Counted from the stretch's first letter, positions 9,376 to 19,023 are shown. The stretch is DNA of 64,000 bases from Caldithrix abyssi DSM 13497 (GCA_945865405.1 CAMBDS010000001.1:1-64000), one strand, 5' to 3'. Program-made: numbers and translations. Notes: a model not told the origin generated them from the letters alone.

Positions 9376-12300
9376 TTGAGAGTAATACTCAACATTCGCA
9401 CACTGACTGTAGCAATAGCGCTGACAATAATGTCTTTACAGAATCAGATTTTTGCCGTACAGCCAGGTCCACATAGCAACATCACCCCGTTTGACCAGGA
9501 AAAGTTGTTGGGAAGACTTGAGATGAAGGGCTCTATTCCTATCCCTGGTGCGGATGAGTTGTGGCAAGCCTACGGCTATTCTTCTTCCGGTTTGATGGGA
9601 ATGGTCGTCGGTAAACCGGTCAGCCTACAAAGCTCAAGGCAGGACGAAGAGTTCTTGAAAGAGTCCGGCCTAACTGTTGTCAAGAATCTTGCCTCACAGT
9701 TCGGATTTGCATACGCCGAGAGTAAAGTTGCGCAGATATTGCATGGCCGCGGAACGACCACCGTTCTCGTCAATTTTTTTGAAAACTCAGTTGAAGTTTA
9801 TGGCGCTTTCGCCGCAGTGACCTTAAATAAACACGGCGAATTGGTTTCGATAAAAGGCAGGGGCTACGGATCTACTATTGTCGGGGATTTCAAATTTTCA
9901 GCCGATGAACTCGCAAACGAAGTTATTGCCTCACTGGAATACGTTGGAACGACCCTAACCTCATCCTCATACGTATGGTATCCAATTGCATCCAATGACA
10001 AGTTAACTCTACGTGCCGCATGCCAAATTGTTCTTTCTCATGACAACCCCGCTATACAGCCCGTGCTTTTCGTTGATGCCGGTTCCGGTGAAGTTCTGTC
10101 CGCAGAAAATCGTGTCGTTTATGACAATCTCCCCGGCGTCACTCGCGGAAGTTACCGCCCGTTCCGACCGGCCGACAGGCCTGTAGTGGGAGTTTTCCCC
10201 GAGGAAATCGTTACGTTAAACGGCGGTCAACAGATTTTCTCCGGTCTCGATGGTACCTTTAACTACAACGTCAACCCAGGCGCAGGCCCGTTCCAGATCC
10301 GCAGTGAGCTTCGCGGCCGCTGGGTAGATGTCGAATATGAAGACGGTGCCGACGCCTCATTCAGTCGCCAACTCAATCGCATCGAGCCTGTCGCCATTGA
10401 ATGGACGCGCGACAACTCCCGCGACGACGAACGGATGCTCTACTATCACACCAACATGATTCACGCCTTCTGGAAAGACCTCGACGCCAATTTCAGAGGC
10501 ATGGATCGCGTCATACCGGCTACCTGCGAATACGGTGATAATTACGACAACGCCTTTTGGAATGGTCAAGGGATGTTTTTCGGCAATGGCCAAAATCTCG
10601 GCAATCTTGCGCTAAAGGGTGATGTCATCCACCATGAATTCGGTCACGGCGTTACTGGCAGCATCTATCCTTGGAATATCCTTCCCTACGAGGGCGAGTC
10701 GGGCGCTCTAAACGAAGCTTGGTCGGACTATTTTCCCTGTTCAATTTCGGACGAGCCGTACATGGGTGAATCAGCGCCAGGCGGCGCGGGTGCCATGCGT
10801 AACCTTGACAATGACCTGGTCTATCCCCGCGACTGGTTCGGCGAAGTCCACTACGACAGCAGGATGGTTTCCGCCGCCATGTGGCACAGTCGAGCCGTAC
10901 TTGGCAACGGCATCGCCAACCCACTTTTTCACTCCGCGCGTTACGAGCTTGGCAACACGTTCCTCTCCTATTTCACCGACGTGTTGATAACCGATGATAA
11001 CGACGGTGACATCACTAACGGGACGCCACACGGACTGGCTCTCTACGAACAATTTGGCAGGCATGGCATCGGACCGGGAATTTTCCCCAAGATCGATTTC
11101 ACCCATACAGATTTCGTTGACCAAAGACCCGGTGACCGCGACAATATCTGGGAACCTGGCGAGACTGTTGAAATTGCCCTTGGAGTCTGGCGCGACGGAT
11201 CGCTCTACCCGCCACCGGCTGAGAACGTAACAATTAGACTCACTTGCGATCACCAGTCAGTTCAGATATTAAACAACGAAGTCAACCTCGGAAGTCTTTA
11301 TGTTGGAGATACTACCGACGCTGAATCGCTGATTCGATTCGCCATTGCAGATGACGCTCCGCTAAGCTTTGCCACCCTTTATCTGACCGTCTCGGCTGAT
11401 GATTTCGCAATCATTACTATTGACACGATCCGCATAGCATTGGGCCATCCGTCACTCCTGCTGGTTCGTGACGCTGGCGAAGGTGACGACCGCAGCATCT
11501 GGTACCGAAATTCTCTCGACGAGATTGGCGTTATTTATAGCGAGTTCTCTGTAGCTACGCCGACAATCTCCCTTGACGATTTACTGGGACAATTTCCAAG
11601 CATTATCTGGTTCACTGGCGATGCTCGCGAAGGTTTCCTGTCGAACATCAATCGATCACGCATTTCCGACTTCATCGATGAGGGCGGAAATTTCGCCTTG
11701 ACGGGACAATCAATAGCCAAAGAAATGCGTGGAACACGATTCCTCGAAGACAATTTCGGTGCAACTGTCCTCGCAGACTCGGTTACCCAACACTGGGTTG
11801 AGGGGGTCGAAGGAGATCCAATCGGACGCGGTTTGCAGCTCCTGATGCTTGGTTCACAAGGCGCAAACAACCAACGTCGCCCTGCTACTATCGAAGCTGT
11901 TGGCGACGGAATTGAATGTTTTCACTGGACGCGCCTGCCCAATCAACCGGCTGCCGGCATCAGGATGGAGCATAGAGATTCCGGCGCAAAGACACTGTTC
12001 TTCAGCTTCGGTATCGAAGCAATCGGCGGACATGGCGAAACCGACCAACGAGACGCAATGTTAGCCTCCATTCTTGACTGGTTTGCAGTCGAACATTCCG
12101 TCGCCGAGCCAGGCTCTGCGCCATTTGAATTCAGCTTTGGCAATCCCTACCCCAACCCTTTTAACGGCACAGTCACCCTGCCCTTCACAGTGAACAATAT
12201 CGGCGAGTTAACCTACTCTGTTTTCGATATTTCAGGTCGTGAATTGATTCAAGGTAATCAACAGGTTGGACCTGGCGACAATTTGCTGTCGCTTAACGCT

Positions 12301-12384
12301 TCCGGTTGGGGAAGCGGTTATTATTTCGTGAAGCTCACCGTAGCTGGCGTTACAACAAGCCGCCGAGTGTTACTGGTCAGGTGA
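9376..12384 (+). CDS. Secreted zinc metallopeptidase (M4/M36-like) with T9SS sorting domain
   Basis: 1002 residues. Signal peptide (residues about 1-26, ending IFAVQ), an FTP/PepSY-like propeptide (about 60-190), then the catalytic domain with zinc motif HEFGH (420-424) and the third ligand region GALNEAWSD (Glu447), as in thermolysin and fungalysin. A further domain resembling a ThuA/flavodoxin-like fold (about 690-900) precedes the sorting domain starting NPYPNPFNG (about 916). It probably degrades extracellular protein at the surface. The start is TTG 9376, 18 bp after DUF255; ATG 9430 would cut the signal peptide, so TTG is preferred although no Shine-Dalgarno is visible. Gly replaces the usual Leu/Ile in HEFGH, as in M36 relatives. 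Confidence 0.85.
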   Translation: MRVILNIRTLTVAIALTIMSLQNQIFAVQPGPHSNITPFDQEKLLGRLEMKGSIPIPGADELWQAYGYSSSGLMGMVVGKPVSLQSSRQDEEFLKESGLTVVKNLASQFGFAYAESKVAQILHGRGTTTVLVNFFENSVEVYGAFAAVTLNKHGELVSIKGRGYGSTIVGDFKFSADELANEVIASLEYVGTTLTSSSYVWYPIASNDKLTLRAACQIVLSHDNPAIQPVLFVDAGSGEVLSAENRVVYDNLPGVTRGSYRPFRPADRPVVGVFPEEIVTLNGGQQIFSGLDGTFNYNVNPGAGPFQIRSELRGRWVDVEYEDGADASFSRQLNRIEPVAIEWTRDNSRDDERMLYYHTNMIHAFWKDLDANFRGMDRVIPATCEYGDNYDNAFWNGQGMFFGNGQNLGNLALKGDVIHHEFGHGVTGSIYPWNILPYEGESGALNEAWSDYFPCSISDEPYMGESAPGGAGAMRNLDNDLVYPRDWFGEVHYDSRMVSAAMWHSRAVLGNGIANPLFHSARYELGNTFLSYFTDVLITDDNDGDITNGTPHGLALYEQFGRHGIGPGIFPKIDFTHTDFVDQRPGDRDNIWEPGETVEIALGVWRDGSLYPPPAENVTIRLTCDHQSVQILNNEVNLGSLYVGDTTDAESLIRFAIADDAPLSFATLYLTVSADDFAIITIDTIRIALGHPSLLLVRDAGEGDDRSIWYRNSLDEIGVIYSEFSVATPTISLDDLLGQFPSIIWFTGDAREGFLSNINRSRISDFIDEGGNFALTGQSIAKEMRGTRFLEDNFGATVLADSVTQHWVEGVEGDPIGRGLQLLMLGSQGANNQRRPATIEAVGDGIECFHWTRLPNQPAAGIRMEHRDSGAKTLFFSFGIEAIGGHGETDQRDAMLASILDWFAVEHSVAEPGSAPFEFSFGNPYPNPFNGTVTLPFTVNNIGELTYSVFDISGRELIQGNQQVGPGDNLLSLNASGWGSGYYFVKLTVAGVTTSRRVLLVR

Positions 12385-12415
12385 GCTTTACATCTGTGCT
12401 TCACCACAAAAACAT

Positions 12416-12441
12416 AAAAGGCGACCATTTGGTCGCCTTTT
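12416..12441. terminator. Bidirectional terminator between converging arms
   Basis: AAAAGGCGACCA and its complement with flanking A and T runs. It serves the metallopeptidase on the plus strand and rsmG on the minus strand, whose TAA stop lies within the T run. Confidence 0.85.
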
Positions 12442-13039
12442 AATTTACCGGTAGTTCATTCCGCCTAAAATTCAGTAGGATGAGCCCTTCCCCCGCCTCC
12501 AATCGCTTCGGTTCCTCGAAATACTGCCAAAGGTCGTCCCTCTTCAACGGGACATCGCTAAGCCAGACTATCAGCTCCCCCATTGGCTTCAGTAGCTTTG
12601 CCGCGGATTTTATCAGTAAGTCGAAGTCACCCACCCCCCGTGCTGTCACAGTCGCAAACATGCACTGATTTTCCTGAAGATCGGCAAATTCTTCACAACG
12701 CATCCAGATCGCTTCCGTGTTAGTAAGTGAAAGTTCGCGGATTGCGCTCTTCAGAAACAGCACTTTCTTGCGATTGGAGTCAAGAAGCACTACAGAGAGT
12801 TCGGGGCGGCTGATCTTTAGTGGTATCCCCGGCAGCCCTCCGCCTGTGCCTACATCCAGCAATGGCGACGCCACACTACACCCACGCCACGAAAGCGGAA
12901 TCAACGACTCTTGGATAAGTGATGGGAGCAGTTTATCAACACTTGAACGCGACACCAAGTTAAGCTTTTTATTGGCACTTAGGAGAATCCGCCGATAGGA
13001 TCCGAGCAGGTTATCAACATCATTCATATGTATAGTCAT
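12440..13039 (-). CDS. rsmG: 16S rRNA (guanine527-N7)-methyltransferase
   Basis: 199 residues, close to the family length of 207. The SAM-binding motif LLDVGTGGGLPG is at residues 60-71 and RKKVLFLK at about 89-96; TARGVGDFD matches the conserved TARA region. RsmG methylates G527 of 16S rRNA, and its loss gives low-level streptomycin resistance elsewhere. An ATG four codons in (13027) is an alternative start. It is the last gene of the origin-proximal cluster, 104 bp after mnmG, and ends at the bidirectional terminator. Two TTATCAACA boxes lie inside its 5' half. Confidence 0.93.
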   Translation of the reverse strand: MTIHMNDVDNLLGSYRRILLSANKKLNLVSRSSVDKLLPSLIQESLIPLSWRGCSVASPLLDVGTGGGLPGIPLKISRPELSVVLLDSNRKKVLFLKSAIRELSLTNTEAIWMRCEEFADLQENQCMFATVTARGVGDFDLLIKSAAKLLKPMGELIVWLSDVPLKRDDLWQYFEEPKRLEAGEGLILLNFRRNELPVN

Positions 13040-13143
13040 CTCTGCATATATCTAATAACACAATAACTTAAAACCTACAGGCCTTACTTATCAACATTTT
13101 GTCAACCGGATTGTTAAGAAGTTGTTTAGACATCGTTAACGGT
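12933..13143. other. Candidate replication-origin region: three TTATCAACA boxes plus AT-rich gap
   Basis: TTATCAACA occurs at 12933-12941, 13011-13019 and 13088-13096, same strand, spaced 78 and 77 bp. It differs by one base from the DnaA box TTATCCACA. The last box lies in the AT-rich rsmG-mnmG gap (13040-13143). In E. coli oriC lies beside mnmG. The first two boxes are inside rsmG, which weakens the case. Confidence 0.4.
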
Positions 13144-15012
13144 TCAAACGCCATGCTTTTTCAGGTGGATTAATAGAACGGCAAGGTCGGATTGAGTCAC
13201 CCCCGGAATATTCCCGGCTTGGCCGATATCGGACGGCTTGATCATTCGCAGCTTTTCAAGCCCCTCGTTTGAGATGCCCCGAACCGTCTCGAAGTCGAAT
13301 GCTTGCGGTATGGTACGGGCTCGATTGCGCTTCATGTCCTGAACACGACTCTCCTGACGACGCAGGTAGCCCTCGTACTTCACTTCTGCTTCAACTCTTC
13401 GCAACAGTTCTGGCCCCGACTCATCGACTTGTTCCAGTAACTTAGCCGCCGACTCCCGACCTTTCAGCAAATCGATCAACGAGACTTCCGGGCGACGTAA
13501 CAGATCGATCAGTGGGACGACTTGCCCGTCGCCGATTGAGCCCTTCTCTATCGCAAGATAACCGATAAAATCAACTAAACGCTCTTCAAATGTCTCCAGA
13601 AAATCAAGCTGGCTTTCCTTGATGAGGCCGAACTGTTCGGCTTTCCCGGTTAATCGGGCTCCTGCGTTATCGAGCCTCAAATGAAGGCGATACTCAGCGC
13701 GCGATGTGAACATCCGGTAGGGTTCATCAGTGCCTCGTGTGATCAAATCATCGATCAGCACACCGATATAGGCTTCCTCGCGGCCTAACGTAAAGCTGTT
13801 GCCAGTTTCAAGCGCAACCTGGGCGGCATTTACCCCCGCCATCAAGCCTTGCGCCGCGGCTTCCTCGTATCCCGACGTCCCGTTAATTTGTCCGGCGAAA
13901 AAGAGTCCTTTGACGAGCTTTGTTTCAAGCGTCGGAAATAACTGATGCGGCGGGAAGAAATCATACTCAACAGCATAGCCGGGACGTGTCAACTCGACGT
14001 TTTCGAGACCCGGAATGTGCCGGATCGCCTTTAGCTGGACATCTGCGGGCAAACTTGTCGAAAAGCCGTTTGGATAGACGTCATCCGTTGTCAATCCTTC
14101 CGGCTCGAGGAAAATCGTGTGCGCTTCTTTATCTGCAAAGCGGACGATTTTGTCCTCAATTGATGGGCAGTAGCGCGGGCCTCGCCCTTCAATGCTTCCA
14201 TTGTAAAGCGGTGACCGGTCAAGCCCGGACTTCAGCGCTTCGTGAACAGCTTCATTCGTATGGGTAATCCAACAGGGAAGTTGCTGCAATGGCGGCGACT
14301 TCGACTCCCAATGAAAGAAGATCGGCTCGGTGTCACCATCCTGACGCACAGTGCGGCTGTAGTCAATCGTTTTGCCATTCAACCTTGGTGGAGTTCCCGT
14401 CTTCAGTCTGCCTGCAATGAAGCCAAGATCGACCAGACTTCGCGTCAAGCCTACAACAGGCAGTTCACCAACCCTGCCACCCTTTTCCTTGCTGTCACCG
14501 CAATGCATCAGCCCATTGAGGAACGTCCCACAAGTCAGGATTACCGCCCCCGCTCTCAATTTACTTCCATCCTCAAGCACTACACCGATGATCTTGCCAT
14601 CAGCCTCTTCGACAGCCTTGACCATCCCGCCTAAAAGCTCGATCCCGGGATAGCTTTCCATTAATATCCGCATCTCAGTAGAGTAGAGATACCTGTCGCA
14701 CTGTGCCCTCGGTGACCAGACTGCCGTACCTTTCGACCTATTCAACACCCGATACTGTATTGCGGTCTTATCAGTCACAATCCCCATCACCCCACCAAGT
14801 GCGTCGATCTCGCGGACCAGATGCCCCTTGGCAATGCCACCAATTGCTGGATTGCACGACATTCTACCGAGTGCGGCAACATCCCCGGTGATTAGCAGTG
14901 TTCTGGCGCCAGCTCGAGCGGAAGCGGTAGCGGCCTCACATCCGGCATGGCCTCCTCCGACGACAATCACATCTGCGTCCCGATGTTTGCTACTCATAGT
15001 CGCACCAAACAT
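13144..15012 (-). CDS. mnmG: tRNA uridine-5-carboxymethylaminomethyl modification enzyme MnmG
   Basis: 622 residues, the normal length for the long form. FAD-binding motif VIVVGGGHAGCEAA at residues 15-28, and the family signatures MSCNPAIGGIAKGHLVREIDALGG and SRAEYRLHLRLDNA (given here in part by their ends). The C-terminal helical domain that contacts MnmE is complete. With MnmE it installs the cmnm5 group on U34 of certain tRNAs. An in-frame ATG at 14997 is an alternative start five codons in. It is separated from mnmE by a cyclic-nucleotide-binding gene, an unusual insertion into a common gene pair. Confidence 0.95.
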   Translation of the reverse strand: MFGATMSSKHRDADVIVVGGGHAGCEAATASARAGARTLLITGDVAALGRMSCNPAIGGIAKGHLVREIDALGGVMGIVTDKTAIQYRVLNRSKGTAVWSPRAQCDRYLYSTEMRILMESYPGIELLGGMVKAVEEADGKIIGVVLEDGSKLRAGAVILTCGTFLNGLMHCGDSKEKGGRVGELPVVGLTRSLVDLGFIAGRLKTGTPPRLNGKTIDYSRTVRQDGDTEPIFFHWESKSPPLQQLPCWITHTNEAVHEALKSGLDRSPLYNGSIEGRGPRYCPSIEDKIVRFADKEAHTIFLEPEGLTTDDVYPNGFSTSLPADVQLKAIRHIPGLENVELTRPGYAVEYDFFPPHQLFPTLETKLVKGLFFAGQINGTSGYEEAAAQGLMAGVNAAQVALETGNSFTLGREEAYIGVLIDDLITRGTDEPYRMFTSRAEYRLHLRLDNAGARLTGKAEQFGLIKESQLDFLETFEERLVDFIGYLAIEKGSIGDGQVVPLIDLLRRPEVSLIDLLKGRESAAKLLEQVDESGPELLRRVEAEVKYEGYLRRQESRVQDMKRNRARTIPQAFDFETVRGISNEGLEKLRMIKPSDIGQAGNIPGVTQSDLAVLLIHLKKHGV

Positions 15013-15036
15013 TCTCTGCGTCGTCCATGTGGTATT

Positions 15037-15504
15037 TTAGAATACGTCTGCAAACCAGCCCGATGTGTTTCTTAACCGTTGACTCAACAATGTTGCCAAC
15101 CCCTTCAAGACCTGGATTGCCAGGGTAGGCTTGGATGCCAAAACCTCGTCAAATGTCTCCTGAGTCAATATCCAGACACGAGTTGGCAGAACAGCCATAA
15201 CCGTTGCCGAACGCGACATATTATCGACAAGGGACATTTCACCAATCACACCGCCTCGCTCAAATCGTGCAATGACAACTCTCCCTGACCCGTGAGAACG
15301 CTGCTTTTGCACTTCAATCGAACCACCCCCGATCAACAACAGCTCGCCGCCCGGATCGCCTTCACGAAATATTTCCGCACCCGCTTCATAGTGACGCTCT
15401 GCCATCATCGCTGCAAGCTCAACCCGGTCTGTTTCCCCCATGTCATGAAAGAGGGGATGCTCTGCCAAAATCTGCAAAAGTTCCTGATTTGTTGAGACCA
15501 CCAC
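15037..15504 (-). CDS. Cyclic nucleotide-binding domain protein
   Basis: 155 residues made of a single CNB fold: EIFREGDPGGELLLIGGGSIEV, then the phosphate-binding cassette region RGGVIGEMSLVDNMSRSATVMA with the conserved GE and R-S-A. There is no helix-turn-helix, so it is not a CRP-type regulator. It could be a sensor subunit for cNMP, and two class III cyclases lie 25 kb away. The start is GTG 15504: GGAGG lies 5 nt upstream, a better fit than TTG 15516. It sits between mnmE and mnmG, 24 bp before mnmG, so it is probably cotranscribed with the tRNA-modification genes. Confidence 0.85.
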   Translation of the reverse strand: MVVSTNQELLQILAEHPLFHDMGETDRVELAAMMAERHYEAGAEIFREGDPGGELLLIGGGSIEVQKQRSHGSGRVVIARFERGGVIGEMSLVDNMSRSATVMAVLPTRVWILTQETFDEVLASKPTLAIQVLKGLATLLSQRLRNTSGWFADVF

Positions 15505-15544
15505 ACGAACCTCCAATCATAGAATTATTTAAACGTCCACAAAG

Positions 15545-15566
15545 AATTGTTCCACGTGGAACAATT
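15545..15566. promoter_or_regulatory. parS-like centromere site
   Basis: The core TGTTCCACGTGGAACA (15548-15563) sits in a 22-bp perfect palindrome between the mnmE stop and the CNB gene. It matches the known ParB-binding parS consensus, which is concentrated near origins. parA and parB are not in the window. Confidence 0.8.
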
Positions 15567-15572
15567 GCGAAA

Positions 15573-16898
15573 TTACTTCCCGATGCAAAATTTTCCAAAA
15601 ATAGTGTTTAATATTTCATCAAGTCTTTTCTTTCCAGATATTTCGTCAAATGCAGATAGCGCCTCGCGCCATTCCTCAGCTATCATATCGCCAGGCACGC
15701 CATTCCTCAACCCTTCCCTCCCACGATTCAGTGCCATCAATCCACTATTCAGTGCCGTGTAGTGACGCTCACGATTGATCGTCCCGTCCGTCAATTTAAC
15801 ATCATCAGAAGCGATCAGCAACAACCTTTCCTTAAGTTTATCGATTCCCAGCCCTGTCTTCGCTGAAATAGATATACTATCTGTCGATGTAGGTTTGCCC
15901 ATATCGCATTTATTCGTAACCTTGACAACCGGCATCTGATAGTTTTTGCCTGAAAAGCCCGGCAGATCGACAGACTCAACCTCAACGACAATGTCTGCCT
16001 CCTCAACTGCCCTCAAAGCTCTCGAAATTCCTTCATCCTCTATCTCTTCAGGGGTCTCCCGAAGTCCTGCAGTGTCGTAAAATTCATATACAAAACTACC
16101 AATCACTATTTTTGCACTCAAAACATCTCGAGTTGTTCCGGGGGACTTATGAACAATTGCCCTTGCTTCTCCCAGAAGCATATTATAAATACTGCTCTTA
16201 CCGACATTAGGTGGACCTGTCAACACCACTTTAATTCCCTCTCGCAACCTCCTCGACTTCTGGTAACCGGACAGCATCGCTTCTGATTTCTCAATAGCTT
16301 CACTCACAAGCTGCAATTTTTCATCTCTACTACTCAATTCCACATCCTCTTCCACGAAGTCTAATTCCAATTCTGCGTATATCAACAACCTTTCCACCAA
16401 CATCGCAATCTCCTCGCACGCCCTCCCAATGCCGCCGCCTAACTGCTTCAACGCCACCTGCACAGCCTCCCGGCTCGAAGCATCGATCAAATCGCTTACA
16501 GCCTCAGCCTGTGTGAGGTCTATCTGGCCATTCAGATAAGCGCGAAAAGTGAACTCACCCGGCAAAGCTGACCTAGCACCACCCCTGTAAAGTACTTCCA
16601 ACAATTCTGCGACAATGACCGGGCTACCATGCGTCGATATTTCAATGACATCTTCGCCAGTGTAGGAGTGAGGATTGCCAAAAAAAGAAACCACCACATC
16701 GTCAAGCGGCCTTGGTTCAGGATCAGAAATTATGATCCTTCCAAACTTAAACCTACCTGACTCTGGAAGTGGTTTGTCGAAAATCTCTGCAATCAGGCGT
16801 GAAGCGTCCGGCCCCGAAATCCGCACCACCGAAATTCCGCCGCGCCCACGTGGTGTTGCTTCGGCGCAGATCGTGTCACCTTCACGGTATCCGGTCAT
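15573..16898 (-). CDS. mnmE: tRNA modification GTPase MnmE
   Basis: 441 residues. N-terminal formyl-THF-binding domain with GRGGISVVRISG; G domain with P-loop GPPNVGKS (228-235), DTAGLRET switch II and NKCD; C-terminal FCIGK, whose cysteine is conserved in all MnmE. It works with MnmG on wobble uridines of tRNA. It follows yidC by 21 bp in the expected order. Its stop lies 7 bp from the parS-like palindrome. Confidence 0.95.
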   Translation of the reverse strand: MTGYREGDTICAEATPRGRGGISVVRISGPDASRLIAEIFDKPLPESGRFKFGRIIISDPEPRPLDDVVVSFFGNPHSYTGEDVIEISTHGSPVIVAELLEVLYRGGARSALPGEFTFRAYLNGQIDLTQAEAVSDLIDASSREAVQVALKQLGGGIGRACEEIAMLVERLLIYAELELDFVEEDVELSSRDEKLQLVSEAIEKSEAMLSGYQKSRRLREGIKVVLTGPPNVGKSSIYNMLLGEARAIVHKSPGTTRDVLSAKIVIGSFVYEFYDTAGLRETPEEIEDEGISRALRAVEEADIVVEVESVDLPGFSGKNYQMPVVKVTNKCDMGKPTSTDSISISAKTGLGIDKLKERLLLIASDDVKLTDGTINRERHYTALNSGLMALNRGREGLRNGVPGDMIAEEWREALSAFDEISGKKRLDEILNTIFGKFCIGK

Positions 16899-16919
16899 TG
16901 AGCGAAGGTCATCACACGC

Positions 16920-18680
16920 CTACGTCGATTGCGGCGTAGCTTTGGGCAGCGGGGTTATCTTTTGCTGAACATAGGTCCAAACGTTGAGCAACGTGTAGTA
17001 CAGGTTTAAGCCTGAAGGGAAGCCATTGAAGAATAGCAACATCATTACCGGCATCATGTAAAGCATCGCCTTCTGGTTCGGATCAGTCATCGTCAACTTT
17101 GTCTGGTAGAAGGTCGATACGGCCATCAAAACCGGCAGAATCGCAAACTGAGCACCGTAGATCGGGATGGCGAAAGGCAGAGTGAAGACATAGTCAGGCA
17201 ACGAAAGATCGTGAATCCAAAACGCAAATGGTGCCAACCTGAACTCAATAGTCGAACGAAACACCGTAAAGAGCGCCCAGAGGAGCGGTATCTGCAACAA
17301 CATCGGCAGACAGCCCCCCATCGGGTTAATTTTTTCGTCCTTATAGAGCTTCATCATCTCTTTGTTCAGGCGTGCCGGGTCACCCTTATACTTTTCGCGC
17401 AACACAGTCAACTGCGGCTGTACGCGTTGCATACCGGCCATCGATGAGTACTGTTTATGGGTAAGAGGCCAAATGATAAGCTTGATAAGGATCGAGAAGA
17501 TAATGATGCAGACGCCGTAGTTCGGGATAATCTTGTACATCGCTTTAAGGCCCCACAGCGTCGCCTTTGAGAACGGCGCGATAATCGCCCAGCCGAAATT
17601 CATCGTCTTCTTCAGCGTCGGATCGACCTCGGCAACCAGTTCATCATCAATAGGTCCGGCAAATATCCGCACCGGAGTCGCCAGACTGCCGTTCACTACT
17701 GGCAATCGCATCCCGATGCCGAGTCTATTCGGGGGGAAGTCCCCACGATAAGTCGAATCAGGTCTGCTCTCCATCCAGCCGCCGACTGCATCAGCCGTTT
17801 CAGGAAGCATCGCCACCATAAAATACTTCGTCCGAAGTGCCGTCCAACGAACTTTTCCCTCGGAAGGCCCGTTCATTTCAGCCTTGCTCTCGATCTTCTG
17901 TTCCTCAAGCACATCCCCCGCGTATAGCGTGTATGCCATCGAGAATGCCTGATCCTGTGCCGAATCGAGTTCCGTGTAGCTTAAGCCACCCCGCCAGATC
18001 GCTTCAGCATAGTCCCTCACCCAGACATCGGACATCCCGATCCCCTCGGCATTGCAGAGCATCTGGAATTTGTCGCCCGTGAATGTATAAGTCACCCGTA
18101 ACGCCCGTCCATTGCCTAACGAAGCGATAAGTCTTAGGGACTCGGTGGTCGATCCCCGAAATTCCAGGGAGTAATCTTCAGTACCTTCATCACCTTCGAC
18201 GGTAAAATCGAGGTCTGTCGTCTCGACCTGACCGTCTTTTGTCCAAAATCTGAATGCAGGTCTCGCGCCAGGAGCATCCGGGATAAGCTCCACGCGCTCA
18301 GGCATGTATCGCTTATAGGGCTTCAGTTGCAACGACTTGAACTGCGCACCGTCCGTCGAGATAACCGCACGATAGCGCTCCGTGTCGATGGTTATCAACC
18401 GCGTCGGAGCCGGAACAATGGTGCTCGCATACGCCTCCATCGAGTCCAGAATCGCCGCCGCATCGACGTCCGCTGCCGTTAGCCCCGGGATAACATTACG
18501 ACCGGTGGAGAGACCTGTCGATTCGAAACCCTCCCGCGTCAGGCTCTGATTATCAACAACATGGCTAAGGCTGTCGGAAGGAATCGTCGTTGGAGGAGGA
18601 TAGAGCCATTTGATGAAATCGCCGTAAAAGAAGAGAATCAGGCCGATCAGAACAAAGGCGATGACGGTACGTTTATCCAT
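16920..18680 (-). CDS. yidC: Membrane protein insertase YidC
   Basis: 586 residues, Gram-negative type. N-terminal membrane anchor (VIAFVLIGLILFFYGDF), a long periplasmic domain (about 55-350) and the conserved Oxa1 core from about 365, with KLIIWPLTHKQYSSMAGMQ and the NPMGGCLPMLLQIPLLWALF region. YidC inserts inner-membrane proteins alone or with SecYEG. It lies between yidD (94 bp upstream) and mnmE in the canonical order. The periplasmic domain is a feature of Gram-negative envelopes. Confidence 0.95.
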   Translation of the reverse strand: MDKRTVIAFVLIGLILFFYGDFIKWLYPPPTTIPSDSLSHVVDNQSLTREGFESTGLSTGRNVIPGLTAADVDAAAILDSMEAYASTIVPAPTRLITIDTERYRAVISTDGAQFKSLQLKPYKRYMPERVELIPDAPGARPAFRFWTKDGQVETTDLDFTVEGDEGTEDYSLEFRGSTTESLRLIASLGNGRALRVTYTFTGDKFQMLCNAEGIGMSDVWVRDYAEAIWRGGLSYTELDSAQDQAFSMAYTLYAGDVLEEQKIESKAEMNGPSEGKVRWTALRTKYFMVAMLPETADAVGGWMESRPDSTYRGDFPPNRLGIGMRLPVVNGSLATPVRIFAGPIDDELVAEVDPTLKKTMNFGWAIIAPFSKATLWGLKAMYKIIPNYGVCIIIFSILIKLIIWPLTHKQYSSMAGMQRVQPQLTVLREKYKGDPARLNKEMMKLYKDEKINPMGGCLPMLLQIPLLWALFTVFRSTIEFRLAPFAFWIHDLSLPDYVFTLPFAIPIYGAQFAILPVLMAVSTFYQTKLTMTDPNQKAMLYMMPVMMLLFFNGFPSGLNLYYTLLNVWTYVQQKITPLPKATPQST

Positions 18681-18774
18681 TGGGGCTAAAGTCGCAACTA
18701 TAATTTGGGGTTTGGAAGTCGTTCAAGATAAGAATTGGAGCGAGCAAGTCAGTTCGCTCCACAGGGCTTGCTAT

Positions 18775-19023
18775 TCACCGGATGGTATTGTGTTCATGTA
18801 CGCGACACTGCGCGGGTGGCACTTCGTCGATTCCTCCCTTGCTCCAAGGAGCGCACCGGACGATGCGCCAGACTGCCATCCCGCCTCCTCGAAATGCGCC
18901 GTGACGTTCCAATGCGATCTTTGCATACTCTGAACATGACGGGTAATATCTGCAGGTGGGGGGGAGAAGAGGACTGATGAACCGTTGGTAGCCTGAAATC
19001 AACAAAATCAAGAGGCGACTCAT
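18775..19023 (-). CDS. yidD: Membrane protein insertion efficiency factor YidD
   Basis: 82 residues with the family core SGYQRFISPLLPPTCRYYPSCSEYA (conserved Cys pair, PSCSEY) and GGGMAVWRIVRCAPWSKGGIDEVP. It is a small amphipathic membrane-associated protein that helps YidC-dependent insertion. Its ATG overlaps the rnpA stop (ATGA), so translation of the two is coupled. Confidence 0.93.
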   Translation of the reverse strand: MSRLLILLISGYQRFISPLLPPTCRYYPSCSEYAKIALERHGAFRGGGMAVWRIVRCAPWSKGGIDEVPPAQCRVHEHNTIR

